A DNA stretch of 45,655 bases. Source: a virus. Positions 30,816 through 38,776 of the stretch are shown piece by piece. The DNA lies in the IMG/VR virus record IMGVR_UViG_3300009609_000031, positions 1 through 45,655 of that record. One strand, written 5' to 3'. The translations under genes were made by a program, and so were the position numbers. How positions within the stretch are numbered: the stretch's first letter is position 1; every line of letters starts with the position of its first letter. The notes below the pieces were generated by a model. That model was not told the DNA's origin. It made no database searches and saw nothing but the letters and a program-made list of their open reading frames with translations.

Positions 30816-31280
30816 GTGTCCGAATCGCCACAACCTCAATTCGCATCGCTTCGTACAGGTCAGCAGTCGCTGTTCATCGACTCCATCGAGGAGGCGATCG
30901 AGGCGACCGCGGCCGCGTGCGGCGGGAAGAAGGCGTTCGCGGTGAAGCTTCGGCCCGACCTCGCCGAGGATCCGGAGCGAGCTCACCGCTGGCTGCTAGA
31001 CGCACTGAACCCGGACCGCCGCATCGAGATCCACGCAGAACATTTGCGCCGCGCGTGCGTGGTCGCACGCGAGCACGGCTGCCACATCCTGAAGCATTGG
31101 TTCGATCTCGCGTCCGGCTATGCACCGACTGACCCGGTGCCGTTGCGGACGGAGAAACAGAAGATCGCGGCACGGCGTAAGGAACTAGCGAACGCACTCG
31201 CTGACCTCGCCGACGAGGAGGCCGCGCTCGAGCGCAAGGAAGTCATGGGAGAGATTCGCGCGTTACGTTCGAGAGAGTAG
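30816..31280 (+). CDS. CII-like phage regulator (CP76-type)
   Basis: GTG 30816 is preferred because AGGGG lies about 10 nt before it and the conserved region follows. An in-frame start at 30759 would add 19 residues. The 154-aa product resembles the phage regulatory CII/CP76 family: 'SIEEAIEATAAACGGKKAFAVKLRPDLAEDPERAHRWLLDALNPDRR' followed by 'HLRRACVVAREHGCHILKHWFDLASGYAP', then a coiled C-terminus (QKIAARRKELANALADLADEE). It is second after the Cro-like gene, matching cII in lambda. It probably activates lysogeny promoters. Confidence 0.72.
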   Translation: MSESPQPQFASLRTGQQSLFIDSIEEAIEATAAACGGKKAFAVKLRPDLAEDPERAHRWLLDALNPDRRIEIHAEHLRRACVVAREHGCHILKHWFDLASGYAPTDPVPLRTEKQKIAARRKELANALADLADEEAALERKEVMGEIRALRSRE

Positions 31281-31309
31281 GGGCACATCTCGAGGGAGTT
31301 AGTGGGGTC

Positions 31310-31835
31310 ATGGTCAAGCGCTATGAGCGCACGACTGATGAGGTCGTGCGCAAGATCGCGTCGCTGCGCGAGCAATACTACGGCGGCAAGAAAGATCCGT
31401 TCGAGATCGTGACGATCGGCGCGATGTTCGTCTTCGACTGGGACGCCCCCGACGAACCCATCCTTACCCATCGTGGCTACCCGGCCGTCGCGGTCGCGCG
31501 TGTTGTCAGGTTGCGTGACCGCGCGGCCGGGCTGCCAGATGCACAGATCATCATCGATCGCGCGACGTGGGCGTCGCTCACCGCCCCGCAACAGATCGCC
31601 GTGCTCGATCACGAGCTGTATCACTTCGAGCTCGTGTACGACAACAAGGGCAACTTGAAGTACGACTCGCACGCGCGGCCGAAGCTGCGGATCCGCAAAC
31701 ACGATTGGGAATTCGGGCTGGTTCAACGAGATTGTGCAGCGGCATGGTGCCGACGCGATCGAGAGAATGCAGGCCAAGCAGCTCGTCGACGCGACGGGCC
31801 AGCTCTACTTCGACTTCATGAGGGCTGCCGCCTAG
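31310..31835 (+). CDS. Putative phage metallopeptidase, interrupted by a frameshift
   Basis: ATG 31310 opens a frame with the metallopeptidase pattern: 'LREQYYGGKKDPFEIVTIGAMFVFDWD', 'AQIIIDRATWASLTAPQQIAVLDHELYHFELV' (zinc-binding HELYH) and 'LRIRKHDWEFG'. At GGG 31715-31717 the conserved continuation (GWFNEIVQRHGADAIERMQA and on to FDFMRAAA) is in the next frame and ends at TAG 31833-31835, just before AGGAGG of the next gene. Without correction the frame runs to 31930 with unrelated sequence. It is either a one-base insertion (true mutation or sequencing error at a G-run) or a frameshift. Substrate unknown. Confidence 0.72.
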
Positions 31836-31845
31836 GAGGCAACCG

Positions 31846-32178
31846 ATGTTGCGACTACTCGCACGCGTCCCGTCCCAGGAAGTGGAAGACGAGGACCACT
31901 CACCGCATACCACAGCGCGACCTGAGCTAAGTCCTGGGAGCGAAAGAAGCCGAGAGGTTTGCCGCCCGTACTCAGCGGATAACGGGCATTCGAAGGCAGT
32001 AGCCGCTGCCGGCCGCTCCCAGGCCTGTGCCGATCTCGTCGCGCTGTACGAAGAGTTGCGACGAGCACCAACCGGATCCGAAGACTTCGAGCTGCTCATG
32101 GCGGCATTCAATCGCGCGTGTGCAGACGATCCGAAAGCCGTTCTCCGCGCGTTGCAGATGGAGGCGTTCACAGCTTGA
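31846..32178 (+). CDS. Hypothetical 110-aa protein
   Basis: It has a strong AGGAGG ribosome site (31834-31839), 6 nt before ATG 31846. The first 55 residues are polar and low in order. Residues 60-110 are helical ('ACADLVALYEELRRAPTGSEDFELLMAAFNRACADDPKAVLRALQMEAF'). It overlaps the O-like gene start (TTGA). The position just before the initiator recalls small replication or regulatory genes, but the family is not recognised. Confidence 0.6.
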   Translation: MLRLLARVPSQEVEDEDHSPHTTARPELSPGSERSREVCRPYSADNGHSKAVAAAGRSQACADLVALYEELRRAPTGSEDFELLMAAFNRACADDPKAVLRALQMEAFTA

Positions 32179-32933
32179 GCAGCTCACGCGCGAAGCACTG
32201 GGCATGGAGTCAGCTCGACATCTCGCGCAGCGAGTTACTGCTCCTTTTGGCAATGGCCGACAACGTCGGTGAATCGTTGATGTGCTACGCGTCCGTGACG
32301 ACGCTCCGCACGATGGCACGGATGTCGGAGCGTACCGCGCAGCGCACGCTCGACAGTCTGCGGGCTGTCGGCAAGGTCGCACGCGTCGATCGGCCGGGTC
32401 GCACGACGCTGTTTCAGCTGCTGATCCCGCCCGATTTCGGCAGGACGTCGAGCGCGAGAAAGGGCTCGCAGACCCCCGACAAAATGACGGGGGTAGACGG
32501 TCAACTGCCTCTGGGAGCCACCCCCGACACGGTGGAGGGGGTTACCCCCGACAAAATGACGGGGGTAGAACCCCCGTCAGATTGGCACCCACCCCCGTCA
32601 AAACGGCGGGGGACCCCCGCCAATTTGGCACCCAATTCTTCTCTTAACTCTTCTCTACCTAATCCTTCTTCGCACGCGCGCGCGCCCGACGGAGCGGGCG
32701 CGCTCACGCGCGAACAAGACCGCAAGCTCGGGCAGCTGCGACACCGCGCCATGGTCGTCGGCGTATCGCCGCCAACTGAGAGCGAAGTGATCGATCTCAT
32801 CGACGGCGGCCGCACGGCCGAGCGTCGGATCGAGGAAGCGGAGACGCGCAGCGTGCAGGCGAGGGCCGAGCAGATGCGCCGTGAGCGTGAACAACCACCG
32901 GCGCCACCCACGCCGGCAGAGGAGTGCGCATGA
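32175..32933 (+). CDS. Replication initiator-like protein (O-type) with winged helix
   Basis: This 252-aa protein starts at TTG 32175, overlapping the previous stop. Residues 15-85 form an HTH_36-type winged helix ('SRSELLLLLAMADNVGESLMCYASVTTLRTMARMSERTAQRTLDSLRAVGKVARV'), the fold used by phage O-type initiators. Residues 95-155 are encoded by the iteron array (PDKMTGV appears twice) and are low-complexity, Pro/Ser/Thr-rich. The C-terminus is charged and helical ('LTREQDRKLGQLRHRAMVVG'). The arrangement with an origin inside the initiator gene matches lambda O. No helicase loader (P-type) was recognised. Confidence 0.72.
   Translation: MSSSRAKHWAWSQLDISRSELLLLLAMADNVGESLMCYASVTTLRTMARMSERTAQRTLDSLRAVGKVARVDRPGRTTLFQLLIPPDFGRTSSARKGSQTPDKMTGVDGQLPLGATPDTVEGVTPDKMTGVEPPSDWHPPPSKRRGTPANLAPNSSLNSSLPNPSSHARAPDGAGALTREQDRKLGQLRHRAMVVGVSPPTESEVIDLIDGGRTAERRIEEAETRSVQARAEQMRREREQPPAPPTPAEECA
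32472..32633 (+). repeat. Iteron array, predicted replication origin
   Basis: Six repeats begin with ACCCCCG at 32472, 32520, 32544, 32570, 32591 and 32613, i.e. 48 (2x24), 24, 26, 21 and 22 bp apart. Two are identical and palindromic (ACCCCCG-N9-CGGGGGT, 32472-32494 and 32544-32566). The 32520 and 32591 copies keep most of the palindrome. The 32570 and 32613 copies instead end in a shared TTGGCACCC. Immediately after comes an A/T- and pyrimidine-rich stretch (32634-32672), suitable as an unwinding region. Origin function is inferred. Confidence 0.7.
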
Positions 32934-33397
32934 CCAACGTCGCCGAACTCAAGCGCGCTGCCACGACGCCGCGCGCGGAGTACTTCGAGGAAGTCATCAC
33001 GCCGGCGATCGCCCGCGGCTACCTCGAGGCGAACCGCTCGAATCGTCCCGTTTCGCGCTGGATCGTGAAGGAATACGTCAGCGCAATGATCGAGGGCGAG
33101 TGGCTCTACAACGGCGAAGCGATCAAGTTCGATCGCGACGGTCGGCTCGTCGATGGCCAGCATCGGTTGGAGGCCGTCGTCAAAGCGAACAAGCCAATAG
33201 CGTTCCTCGTGATCCGAGGGCTCGACCCCGAGGTGTTCAAGACGATCGACACTGGGAAGAAGCGCAGCGCCGGCGACGTACTCGCGATCAAAGGCGTGAA
33301 GAATCCGAACGCGGTCGGCGCGGCGATGCGCCTGTTGCATCGCACACTCGCGGACGAGTTCGGCTTGAAGAAGCGCATCAGCAACACGCAGCTCTGA
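32930..33397 (+). CDS. ParB-fold phage protein, N-terminal part of a split gene
   Basis: ATG 32930 overlaps the O-like stop (ATGA), giving 155 aa. The sequence ('NRPVSRWIVKEYVSAMIEGEWLYNGEAIKFDRDGRLVDGQHRLEAVVKANKPIAFLVIRGLDPEVFKTIDTGKKRSAGDVLAI') matches a common phage family, with the ParB-like DGQHRL core, from memory. In that family 'SNTQL' continues for a further 100 or more residues. Here it stops at 33395-33397, and the C-terminal part is a separate frame. A short internal deletion with frame loss is likely. Function of the family is unknown. Confidence 0.72.
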   Translation: MTNVAELKRAATTPRAEYFEEVITPAIARGYLEANRSNRPVSRWIVKEYVSAMIEGEWLYNGEAIKFDRDGRLVDGQHRLEAVVKANKPIAFLVIRGLDPEVFKTIDTGKKRSAGDVLAIKGVKNPNAVGAAMRLLHRTLADEFGLKKRISNTQL

Positions 33398-33684
33398 TGT
33401 TCGCGTTCTACATGGCGGTACACGTCAACGAGAAGAAGGCGCGCGCGTTCTTCCGTGCGCTGTCGGGCCGACGTCAACCAGACGATCCGCTGCAGCCCCA
33501 GGCAACGCGTTTACGCGAGCGACTCACGTCGACGATGGACGAACTCGTCAAGCCGTCACCGAAAGTGCGGCTGGCCTGGGTGATCGAGGCGTGGAATCGC
33601 GCGCTAGAGGGCAAGCCCGCGGAGCGCTTCTCGCGGATCCTCACCGAGCTCCCGAAGTGGGAACCGATGCCGAGGTTCGAGTAG
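33397..33684 (+). CDS. C-terminal part of the split ParB-fold protein
   Basis: ATG 33397 overlaps the preceding stop (TGATG). The 95-aa product ('FYMAVHVNEKKARAFFRALSG', 'QATRLRERLTS', 'KVRLAWVIEAWNRALEGKPAE') reads as the C-terminus typical of the same family, whose 'LVIKAWNA' motif I recall. It is coupled to the N-terminal part, so the two pieces could still be made together and associate. The start of this piece falls inside what should be the middle of the protein. Confidence 0.65.
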   Translation: MFAFYMAVHVNEKKARAFFRALSGRRQPDDPLQPQATRLRERLTSTMDELVKPSPKVRLAWVIEAWNRALEGKPAERFSRILTELPKWEPMPRFE

Positions 33685-34142
33685 TGCGCCACCTCGAGGA
33701 CGCCGAGCAGCAGGCGCTGCTGCAGCGGGCTGCGTACACGACTGTGCCGGTCGCCGATGGAAGCAGTCGCCCGCTGATTGACCTGCTGATCGCGATACCG
33801 AACGGCGCGCATCTCGCCGGCGACGAGAAACAGCGCGGGATCCAGATGCGCCGACTCAAAGCCGTTGGGCTCAAGCCGGGCGTCGCTGACTTGCTGCTCG
33901 CGTTGCCGCGCGGTTCGTGGCACGGGCTGTGGGTCGAGATGAAGAAACGGCGAGAGGACTTCCGCGGCGTCGCGGAGATTCAATCCGCGGTCAGCGATGA
34001 CCAGCGGCGGTTCGGCGAGCTCATGACGCTCGTCGGTTATCGACACGCCGTCTGCTACGGCTTCGACGAAGCGTGGCCGGTGATCACCTCGTACGTGGAG
34101 GGCCGGGACATGTTCCTGCAGGGCGACGATGGATCTCGGTGA
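33684..34142 (+). CDS. VRR-NUC nuclease
   Basis: GTG 33684 overlaps the stop of the previous gene (TAGTG), giving 152 aa. It has the VRR-NUC restriction-like core: 'LIAIPNGAHLAGDEKQRGIQMRRLKAVGLKPGVADLLLALP' (Asp69) and 'GLWVEMKKR' (Glu85, Lys87), followed by 'SDDQRRFGELMTLVGYRHAVCYGFDEAW'. Stand-alone VRR-NUC proteins occur in many phages and probably resolve recombination or replication intermediates. It overlaps the next gene by 14 nt. Confidence 0.87.
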   Translation: MRHLEDAEQQALLQRAAYTTVPVADGSSRPLIDLLIAIPNGAHLAGDEKQRGIQMRRLKAVGLKPGVADLLLALPRGSWHGLWVEMKKRREDFRGVAEIQSAVSDDQRRFGELMTLVGYRHAVCYGFDEAWPVITSYVEGRDMFLQGDDGSR

Positions 34143-34791
34143 GCGGCTCGAACAGGCGATCGCGCGGGCGAGCGCGCGGGGAATTCCGTTGGTTATCGGC
34201 AAGCCGTCTCCTGCGTATCGCAACTACAAACCGCACACGGATCCGCCGCGACGTCGCGACGTCGTTCCAGCAACTGACGACGATCTTGGCAATCCGGGGA
34301 TCCCGGGAGTGCTCACGGCCGAGGGGCGGCAAACGCGCTCACGCGTCGTTCGCGGGTTTACACACGAGGAGCTCGGCTTCGCCGCAGCGCGGATCCACCC
34401 GCTCGAGCTCGCCACGGTGCTGTGGTGTTTGAACGCCGACGAGTTCTCACGCCCGACGGTGAAAGCTCAGCTGTTGATCCTGGCCGTCGAGCTGCGCGAG
34501 ACAATGTGCTGGCCGAGGGAGATACGCCGGGCGGACTGCGAGATCACCGGGCTCGCGCGGGAGCGCCGGCACTACTGCAAGGATCTGTGCACGCTCGCGT
34601 TGAAGGAAGGTGCGGATCCGCACGTGTTCGGCTCGGAGGATGCGCGGGCCCGGTTCTTCGGCCTGTCCGACAAGCACTGGCGACGCCTGGGGCTTGCCAA
34701 TGGCTACGCCATGATGATCGCTCACCTGACGCGGTGGTTCGACGACGGCGTCCGAGATCTCCGCCAGGGGCTGATTGCGCGACCCACCTAG
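34129..34791 (+). CDS. Hypothetical protein at the end of the early rightward operon
   Basis: This 220-aa protein begins at ATG 34129, inside the end of the VRR-NUC gene. Its first 80 residues are Pro/Arg-rich. The rest is helical, with 'ELATVLWCLNADEFSRPTVKAQLLILAVELRETMCWPREIRRADCEITGLARERR' and 'CKDLCTLALKEG'. Position, last before two terminators and the late-type genes, is that of late regulators such as antiterminator Q, but I see no motif proving it. No family recognised. Confidence 0.6.
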   Translation: MDLGERLEQAIARASARGIPLVIGKPSPAYRNYKPHTDPPRRRDVVPATDDDLGNPGIPGVLTAEGRQTRSRVVRGFTHEELGFAAARIHPLELATVLWCLNADEFSRPTVKAQLLILAVELRETMCWPREIRRADCEITGLARERRHYCKDLCTLALKEGADPHVFGSEDARARFFGLSDKHWRRLGLANGYAMMIAHLTRWFDDGVRDLRQGLIARPT

Positions 34792-34875
34792 CAACGGCGC
34801 GGCCCGGTGGCAAATGTCCTGCGATTCGCGTACATTCCGCTACTCAGAGAGCCTAGCTCTGCGAAACCAGGCACC

Positions 34876-34899
34876 AAGCCCGCCACGAGCGGGCTTTTT
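34876..34899 (+). terminator. Rho-independent terminator after the early rightward operon
   Basis: AAGCCCGC (34876-34883), loop CACGA, GCGGGCTT (34889-34896), then a T-run to 34899. An 8-bp stem followed by T residues is a good intrinsic terminator. It ends the early rightward transcript after 34791. A hairpin without T-run lies downstream at 34921-34940 (GACAGTTC-GAGT-GAACTGTC), role unknown. Confidence 0.82.
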
Positions 34900-34947
34900 C
34901 TTGCCCGCCGTTCCCCCCCTGACAGTTCGAGTGAACTGTCGTTTGCA

Positions 34948-34981
34948 CGCGCCGATGGTTCGCGCTGTCGGCGCGCTTTTT
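34948..34981 (+). terminator. Second rho-independent terminator
   Basis: CGCGCCGA (34948-34955) pairs with TCGGCGCG (34968-34975), followed by C and five T residues. Two terminators in tandem separate the early genes from the second structural cluster. A Q-type antiterminator would be needed to read through, or a promoter downstream. No consensus promoter was seen between 34982 and 35059. Confidence 0.65.
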
Positions 34982-34994
34982 ACTGGAGACCCCG

Positions 34995-35060
34995 TTGACG
35001 AAGCTCGGCGCAGTGGTGGTGCGCGACGACTACGGGCGTGACGTCGAGGTCTGTCGCTGA
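34995..35060 (+). CDS. 21-aa coupled small open frame
   Basis: TTG 34995, preceded by GGAG (34985-34988), encodes MTKLGAVVVRDDYGRDVEVCR and stops at TGA 35058-35060, which overlaps ATG 35060 of the spike gene (TGATG). The overlap and ribosome site suggest a leader peptide that couples translation to the spike gene. Its short length keeps confidence low. Confidence 0.4.
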   Translation: MTKLGAVVVRDDYGRDVEVCR

Positions 35061-36511
35061 TGGGGGGCTTCTTCCAAGCGCGCAGCGTCGGGGGATTCTC
35101 GTCTGCTGTGACTGGTGCTTCTGTTGTGTCCGGCGCTTTCCACGTCGATCCCGACAACCTCTCGGGGTCAAACGGCGGCAACGGAATCCTGATAGGAGAG
35201 GTGGGTCGCATTGGCGGGTCGGCCTCTGGCGTCAACGGAACTGGGCCGTGGGACCTTTCGCAGTGGTTCACGAAGTGCTCGGCCGATACTTACATCCCAG
35301 GCGACCTGACCTACTGCTGGACGGCTAACTATCTACCTGCGTCGGTAGTTGAGTTTCGTGGCGGCGGAAGTGCTGCGACAGCCTTTGACGAAGCTGGCTC
35401 CAATAAAATTATTTTTCGCGCCTATCCTGGACACACGCCGCGCATCGACGCCACTGGTACAACTGAACCGATAAACGGTGGAGGAGATGGGCCGTTTTGG
35501 ATGCGCGAGGGGAATTTCAGGTGGGATCACTGGACGATCCTGACGCAGATTTCTTGCTGGTCAGTCAATAGCGGCGACACGTGCGGTGGGCTGGAGTGGT
35601 TTGATATAAGGGCCGGCAAGGTCGGTACGACACACGCTGGGGACAACTCTGGCCGAATAAAGCTCGGCGGAGCCTCTCCGACGTTCCGCATTCGCGGCTA
35701 CCAGACAATCCCCGGAATGCACGAGACAGGCACCAACGCAAACGCCGCCGAAATCTACATGATCAACACCGACGACGGCATCATCGAGAACTGTCTGCTT
35801 CGTTGGGACGGCTCGGGGGGTGCGGTCCACCACAAGCGCAATCTCGGCACGACCAACATCACGATACGCGACAGCCTGTTCTACTCAGGCACCGATGGCA
35901 CTCCAGCATGGAAGGCTGTTGCCGCGCAGAACCACCACTGGGAGAATTGCATTCTCGCCACGCTGGAGCGCGCAGTGATGGTTCATTTCTTCTCCGACTA
36001 CCAAGCAGGAGGACAAGACCCTACTGGTTACCAATGCACGTTTGACCACTGCACGCTGGCGAGGGTGGGAACGAAGTTGGGAGATGGAGTCGCGATAGGA
36101 CCTTGCACACAGTTCAGTGACGGGGGGTTCGGCGGCAAGGACGGGCGTTTGAAGAACTGCATCCTTGAGGACTCTGCGATCCTGATGTACGGCGGCACCC
36201 CCAACACGCTGTTCGCTCACAACACCGACTGCGACTGGAATCACTACGGCGCAACCGCGCCTGTTGCCATGTATGGACGAGACGGGTCCAACGAGTACAA
36301 CACGCTCGCGGCATGGCAGGCCGAGACCACTTACTCCAACAGTGGGCATGACGCCAACTCGGTGGAGGGCGCGATTCCGTGGGACACCACTCGGGACCCA
36401 GAGGACCCGTTGACGTTCTCTGCGTCTACTGCAGACGGGAGCGACGGCGAGCCAATAGGCGCTAACGTTTCGATTGTCGGGCCTGTTGGTGCTGGGTACC
36501 CGCTCGGTTGA
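35060..36511 (+). CDS. Second beta-helix tail spike-like protein
   Basis: This 483-aa protein starts at ATG 35060. The N-terminus is Gly/Ser-rich. From about residue 85, successive strands such as 'NKIIFRAYPGHTPRIDATG', 'IIENCLLRWDGSG', 'NITIRDSLFYSG', 'HHWENCILATLERAVMVHFF' and 'CTFDHCTLARVG' mark a right-handed beta-helix. It begins a second adhesin cluster located between replication genes and cos. It resembles the 12967/13932 spike in plan, and the two may be alternative spikes. Glycan cleavage is not provable from sequence. Confidence 0.75.
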   Translation: MGGFFQARSVGGFSSAVTGASVVSGAFHVDPDNLSGSNGGNGILIGEVGRIGGSASGVNGTGPWDLSQWFTKCSADTYIPGDLTYCWTANYLPASVVEFRGGGSAATAFDEAGSNKIIFRAYPGHTPRIDATGTTEPINGGGDGPFWMREGNFRWDHWTILTQISCWSVNSGDTCGGLEWFDIRAGKVGTTHAGDNSGRIKLGGASPTFRIRGYQTIPGMHETGTNANAAEIYMINTDDGIIENCLLRWDGSGGAVHHKRNLGTTNITIRDSLFYSGTDGTPAWKAVAAQNHHWENCILATLERAVMVHFFSDYQAGGQDPTGYQCTFDHCTLARVGTKLGDGVAIGPCTQFSDGGFGGKDGRLKNCILEDSAILMYGGTPNTLFAHNTDCDWNHYGATAPVAMYGRDGSNEYNTLAAWQAETTYSNSGHDANSVEGAIPWDTTRDPEDPLTFSASTADGSDGEPIGANVSIVGPVGAGYPLG

Positions 36512-36515
36512 TGCC

Positions 36516-36938
36516 ATGAGAATAAACACTGGATTGCTCGATAAGAGAGCGCGGGTCGTCGGGGCTTACGCTATTCCCGCCGTATCAATTCCGGCGGGTG
36601 CTGGGAGCGTCACCCTGTCAGTAGAGCGGGACGCTTGGCCGATCAAGATGGGCTCTGGGGTGCGCGGCGATGAGCGTGTGCGCGATGCTGAGGTTGCCCG
36701 GCTGCGTGTTGAGATTTCGTATGACGGTGGAGCCTCGTGGCCGAGGTCCTACACGGTAGGGATGCCGGGGGGAGACGTGATGATCCCTGATCCGGCTGAT
36801 GAGGGAAGTCAGATCGTCTCGCCGGAGTCATCGATCACCATCTCTCTGCGCCAACCGGAAAGCGATGAGCGCATGGTGCGTGCAGAGCTGTTGCTGCGCG
36901 AAGGACTTTCCACGCAGGTACACGTGGACGTTGACTAA
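36516..36938 (+). CDS. Hypothetical beta-rich protein
   Basis: ATG 36516, 4 nt after the spike stop, gives 140 aa. 'GAYAIPAVSIPAGAGSVTLSVERDAWP', 'RLRVEISYDGGASW' and 'SITISLRQPESDERMVRAEL' indicate a beta sandwich like small phage fibre or decoration proteins. No family recognised. Operon spacing supports translation with the spike. Confidence 0.6.
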   Translation: MRINTGLLDKRARVVGAYAIPAVSIPAGAGSVTLSVERDAWPIKMGSGVRGDERVRDAEVARLRVEISYDGGASWPRSYTVGMPGGDVMIPDPADEGSQIVSPESSITISLRQPESDERMVRAELLLREGLSTQVHVDVD

Positions 36939-36941
36939 CCT

Positions 36942-37637
36942 ATGTTTGAGGACTCAGACGCAGTTTCTACCGGTTCTGCCACCAGCCTCACGATCTCAGC
37001 CTTGTCTGTGCCGAATGCGAATCGGGCTGTCGTCGCTTGGTACGGCGAGCGTAACGGTGCTGACGTATTCACGTCGATGACATGCGACGGCAACGCGATG
37101 ACGTTGTGGAGTGTTGGCGAGTTAGTCACGACGTTCCTGCGGTCGAGGGCATACTACCTCACCGAGGGAGGGCTCAACGCTGGAACGACTCAGGACATAG
37201 TCTGTACGGTGTCGTCGGCGCAAAACTTCTGTCTAGGTGCGGCGTCAGTGTCGGATGTGGCCGACCAAGCGCCGGAGTCGGTCGCCAGTGCTTCGACCAA
37301 CAACGCCACATCACAGACCGCCAACGACGACACGATCACTGACGATGCGGTGGGAGTCTGCTTCTTCCACAAGCGCAACACGGAAGCGCACAACGCGACT
37401 GGCGACTTCACCGCGCGCCAGGAGATTTTCGCAAACAACATCAGCCTGTACGTGGGGACTGTCGAGGGCACTGGCGCTGCTCCGAACAACCTCTCCGAGT
37501 CGTTCTCGTGGGTGTCTGGTCGCGATGCTCACGAAGGGATATTCATATTCGAGGCCGGAGGCGGAGGGGGCGGCGGCTCGCCGCTGCTCGCCCTGCCTGG
37601 CGGTCGTCGCTTCTTCTTGCGTGGCCTGCGCCGCTAA
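36942..37637 (+). CDS. Hypothetical adhesin-like protein
   Basis: This 231-aa protein starts at ATG 36942. It is rich in Ala/Thr/Ser strands ('ANRAVVAWYGERNG', 'TTQDIVCTVSSAQNFCLGAASVSDV') and ends with a Gly-rich linker and 'SPLLALPGGRRFFLRGLRR', a basic hydrophobic tail. The composition is that of fibre or head-surface proteins in other phages. No family is recognised. A weak hairpin (TTTAGC-N6-GCTAAA, 37656-37673) lies in the 79-nt gap that follows. Confidence 0.6.
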   Translation: MFEDSDAVSTGSATSLTISALSVPNANRAVVAWYGERNGADVFTSMTCDGNAMTLWSVGELVTTFLRSRAYYLTEGGLNAGTTQDIVCTVSSAQNFCLGAASVSDVADQAPESVASASTNNATSQTANDDTITDDAVGVCFFHKRNTEAHNATGDFTARQEIFANNISLYVGTVEGTGAAPNNLSESFSWVSGRDAHEGIFIFEAGGGGGGGSPLLALPGGRRFFLRGLRR

Positions 37638-37716
37638 ATAGTTTTCGCAAAAGAGTTTAGCGCCCGAGCTAAATCGGCTTGGGGTGGATTTCATTTTCTC
37701 AAAGTACAGGTGACAC

Positions 37717-38259
37717 ATGAGTGGAGTTCGATTTCTCGAACCGTTGATCGAGCAACAAATTGACGGCACGGCGCTATCGAACACGACGACGCCGACGAGC
37801 ATCATCGCGGCGGCGGCGAAGTTCACGCTGCCGGCTAACTTTTTCGTGATCGGTCGCGAGCTGTGCGTGCGTGCCTCCGGCCGGATCTCAACGCACGCGT
37901 CGTCGCCGGGCACTCTGACGCTGGACCTGCGCATCGGCTCGGTCACGGTGTTCACCGGAGGCGCGAGCCCGACGCTTGCGACGAGCGCGAGCAACGTGAC
38001 GTGGGTCTACGACGCGACGGTGACGTGCCGCTCGATCGGCGCGAGCACGAGCGCTACGCTGCTCGGGACCGGTACCCTGATCACTGCGGCTCTGTCGACC
38101 ACGACGCCGATACAGCTCCTGCCGGCGTCCTCGCCTGCGGTCGGCACCGGGTTCGATTCGACGGCGGCGGCGGTGCTCGACCTGTTCGCCACGTGGTCAG
38201 CCGCTCAAACCGGTAACTCGATCCGCTGCGACCAATTCCAGTGCTGGGCGCCAAATTAA
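37717..38259 (+). CDS. Virion beta-sandwich protein
   Basis: ATG 37717 begins a 180-aa protein with no charged clusters and many short strands ('AKFTLPANFFVIGRELCVRASGRIS', 'GTLTDLDLRIGS'-like 'LTLDLRIGSVTVFTGG'). The upstream 'acaggtgac' is a fair ribosome site. Proteins of this composition and size in late phage operons are usually decoration or fibre proteins. The family is not named here. Confidence 0.6.
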   Translation: MSGVRFLEPLIEQQIDGTALSNTTTPTSIIAAAAKFTLPANFFVIGRELCVRASGRISTHASSPGTLTLDLRIGSVTVFTGGASPTLATSASNVTWVYDATVTCRSIGASTSATLLGTGTLITAALSTTTPIQLLPASSPAVGTGFDSTAAAVLDLFATWSAAQTGNSIRCDQFQCWAPN

Positions 38260-38271
38260 GGAGCGTGAGTC

Positions 38272-38718
38272 ATGGCTGCAAGTATCACGTTCTACAACAA
38301 CTGGCGCGAGGCGATCGGCAGAGCGATCGACTTGTCGTCTCCCCCCACGGTCAACGTCACGCTGCACACGTCGACCTACACGCCGGATGCCGAGGCGCAC
38401 GTCGTCCTCGCCGACCTCACGAACCAGCTCTCGACGGCGAACGGCTACACGAGCGGCGGTCAGGCGCTGTCGAGCGTCACGTGGACGCAATCGACGACGG
38501 TCGCGATCTTCGACGCTGCGGACACCGTGTGGACGGCGAGCGGTGGTTCGATCACGGCGAGGTACGCGATCCTACGCGCAGTCGGCACGTTCAACTCGCA
38601 GGTGGATCCGCTGATTGCGTACATCCTGCTCGATACGACGCCGGCCGACGTCACGGCTACCGACGGGAACACGTTTACCCTTCAGTGGCACGCAAATGGG
38701 ATCTTCAGGGTTACGTAG
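38272..38718 (+). CDS. Small structural phage protein, common late-operon family
   Basis: This 148-aa protein starts at ATG 38272 with GGAG before it. The pattern 'TVNVTLHTSTYTPDAEAHVVLADLTNQLSTANGYTSGGQAL' followed by 'ARYAILRAVG' and 'TFTLQWHANGIFRVT' is one I have seen in a family of small proteins from many tailed phages (roughly 130-150 aa). They are thought to be structural, but the exact position in the virion is not known to me. Confidence 0.72.
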   Translation: MAASITFYNNWREAIGRAIDLSSPPTVNVTLHTSTYTPDAEAHVVLADLTNQLSTANGYTSGGQALSSVTWTQSTTVAIFDAADTVWTASGGSITARYAILRAVGTFNSQVDPLIAYILLDTTPADVTATDGNTFTLQWHANGIFRVT

Positions 38719-38776
38719 TGCCGCCACTGTAGCGTGATACTGGTAGTCGCCGCCGCGCGGCGAGCGGAGGGGTCGC

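Noticed and set aside
32472-32633. CRISPR array
   Set aside because: The repeats are short (about 7-23 nt), unequally spaced and inside a coding frame. No cas genes are present. Better explained as iterons.
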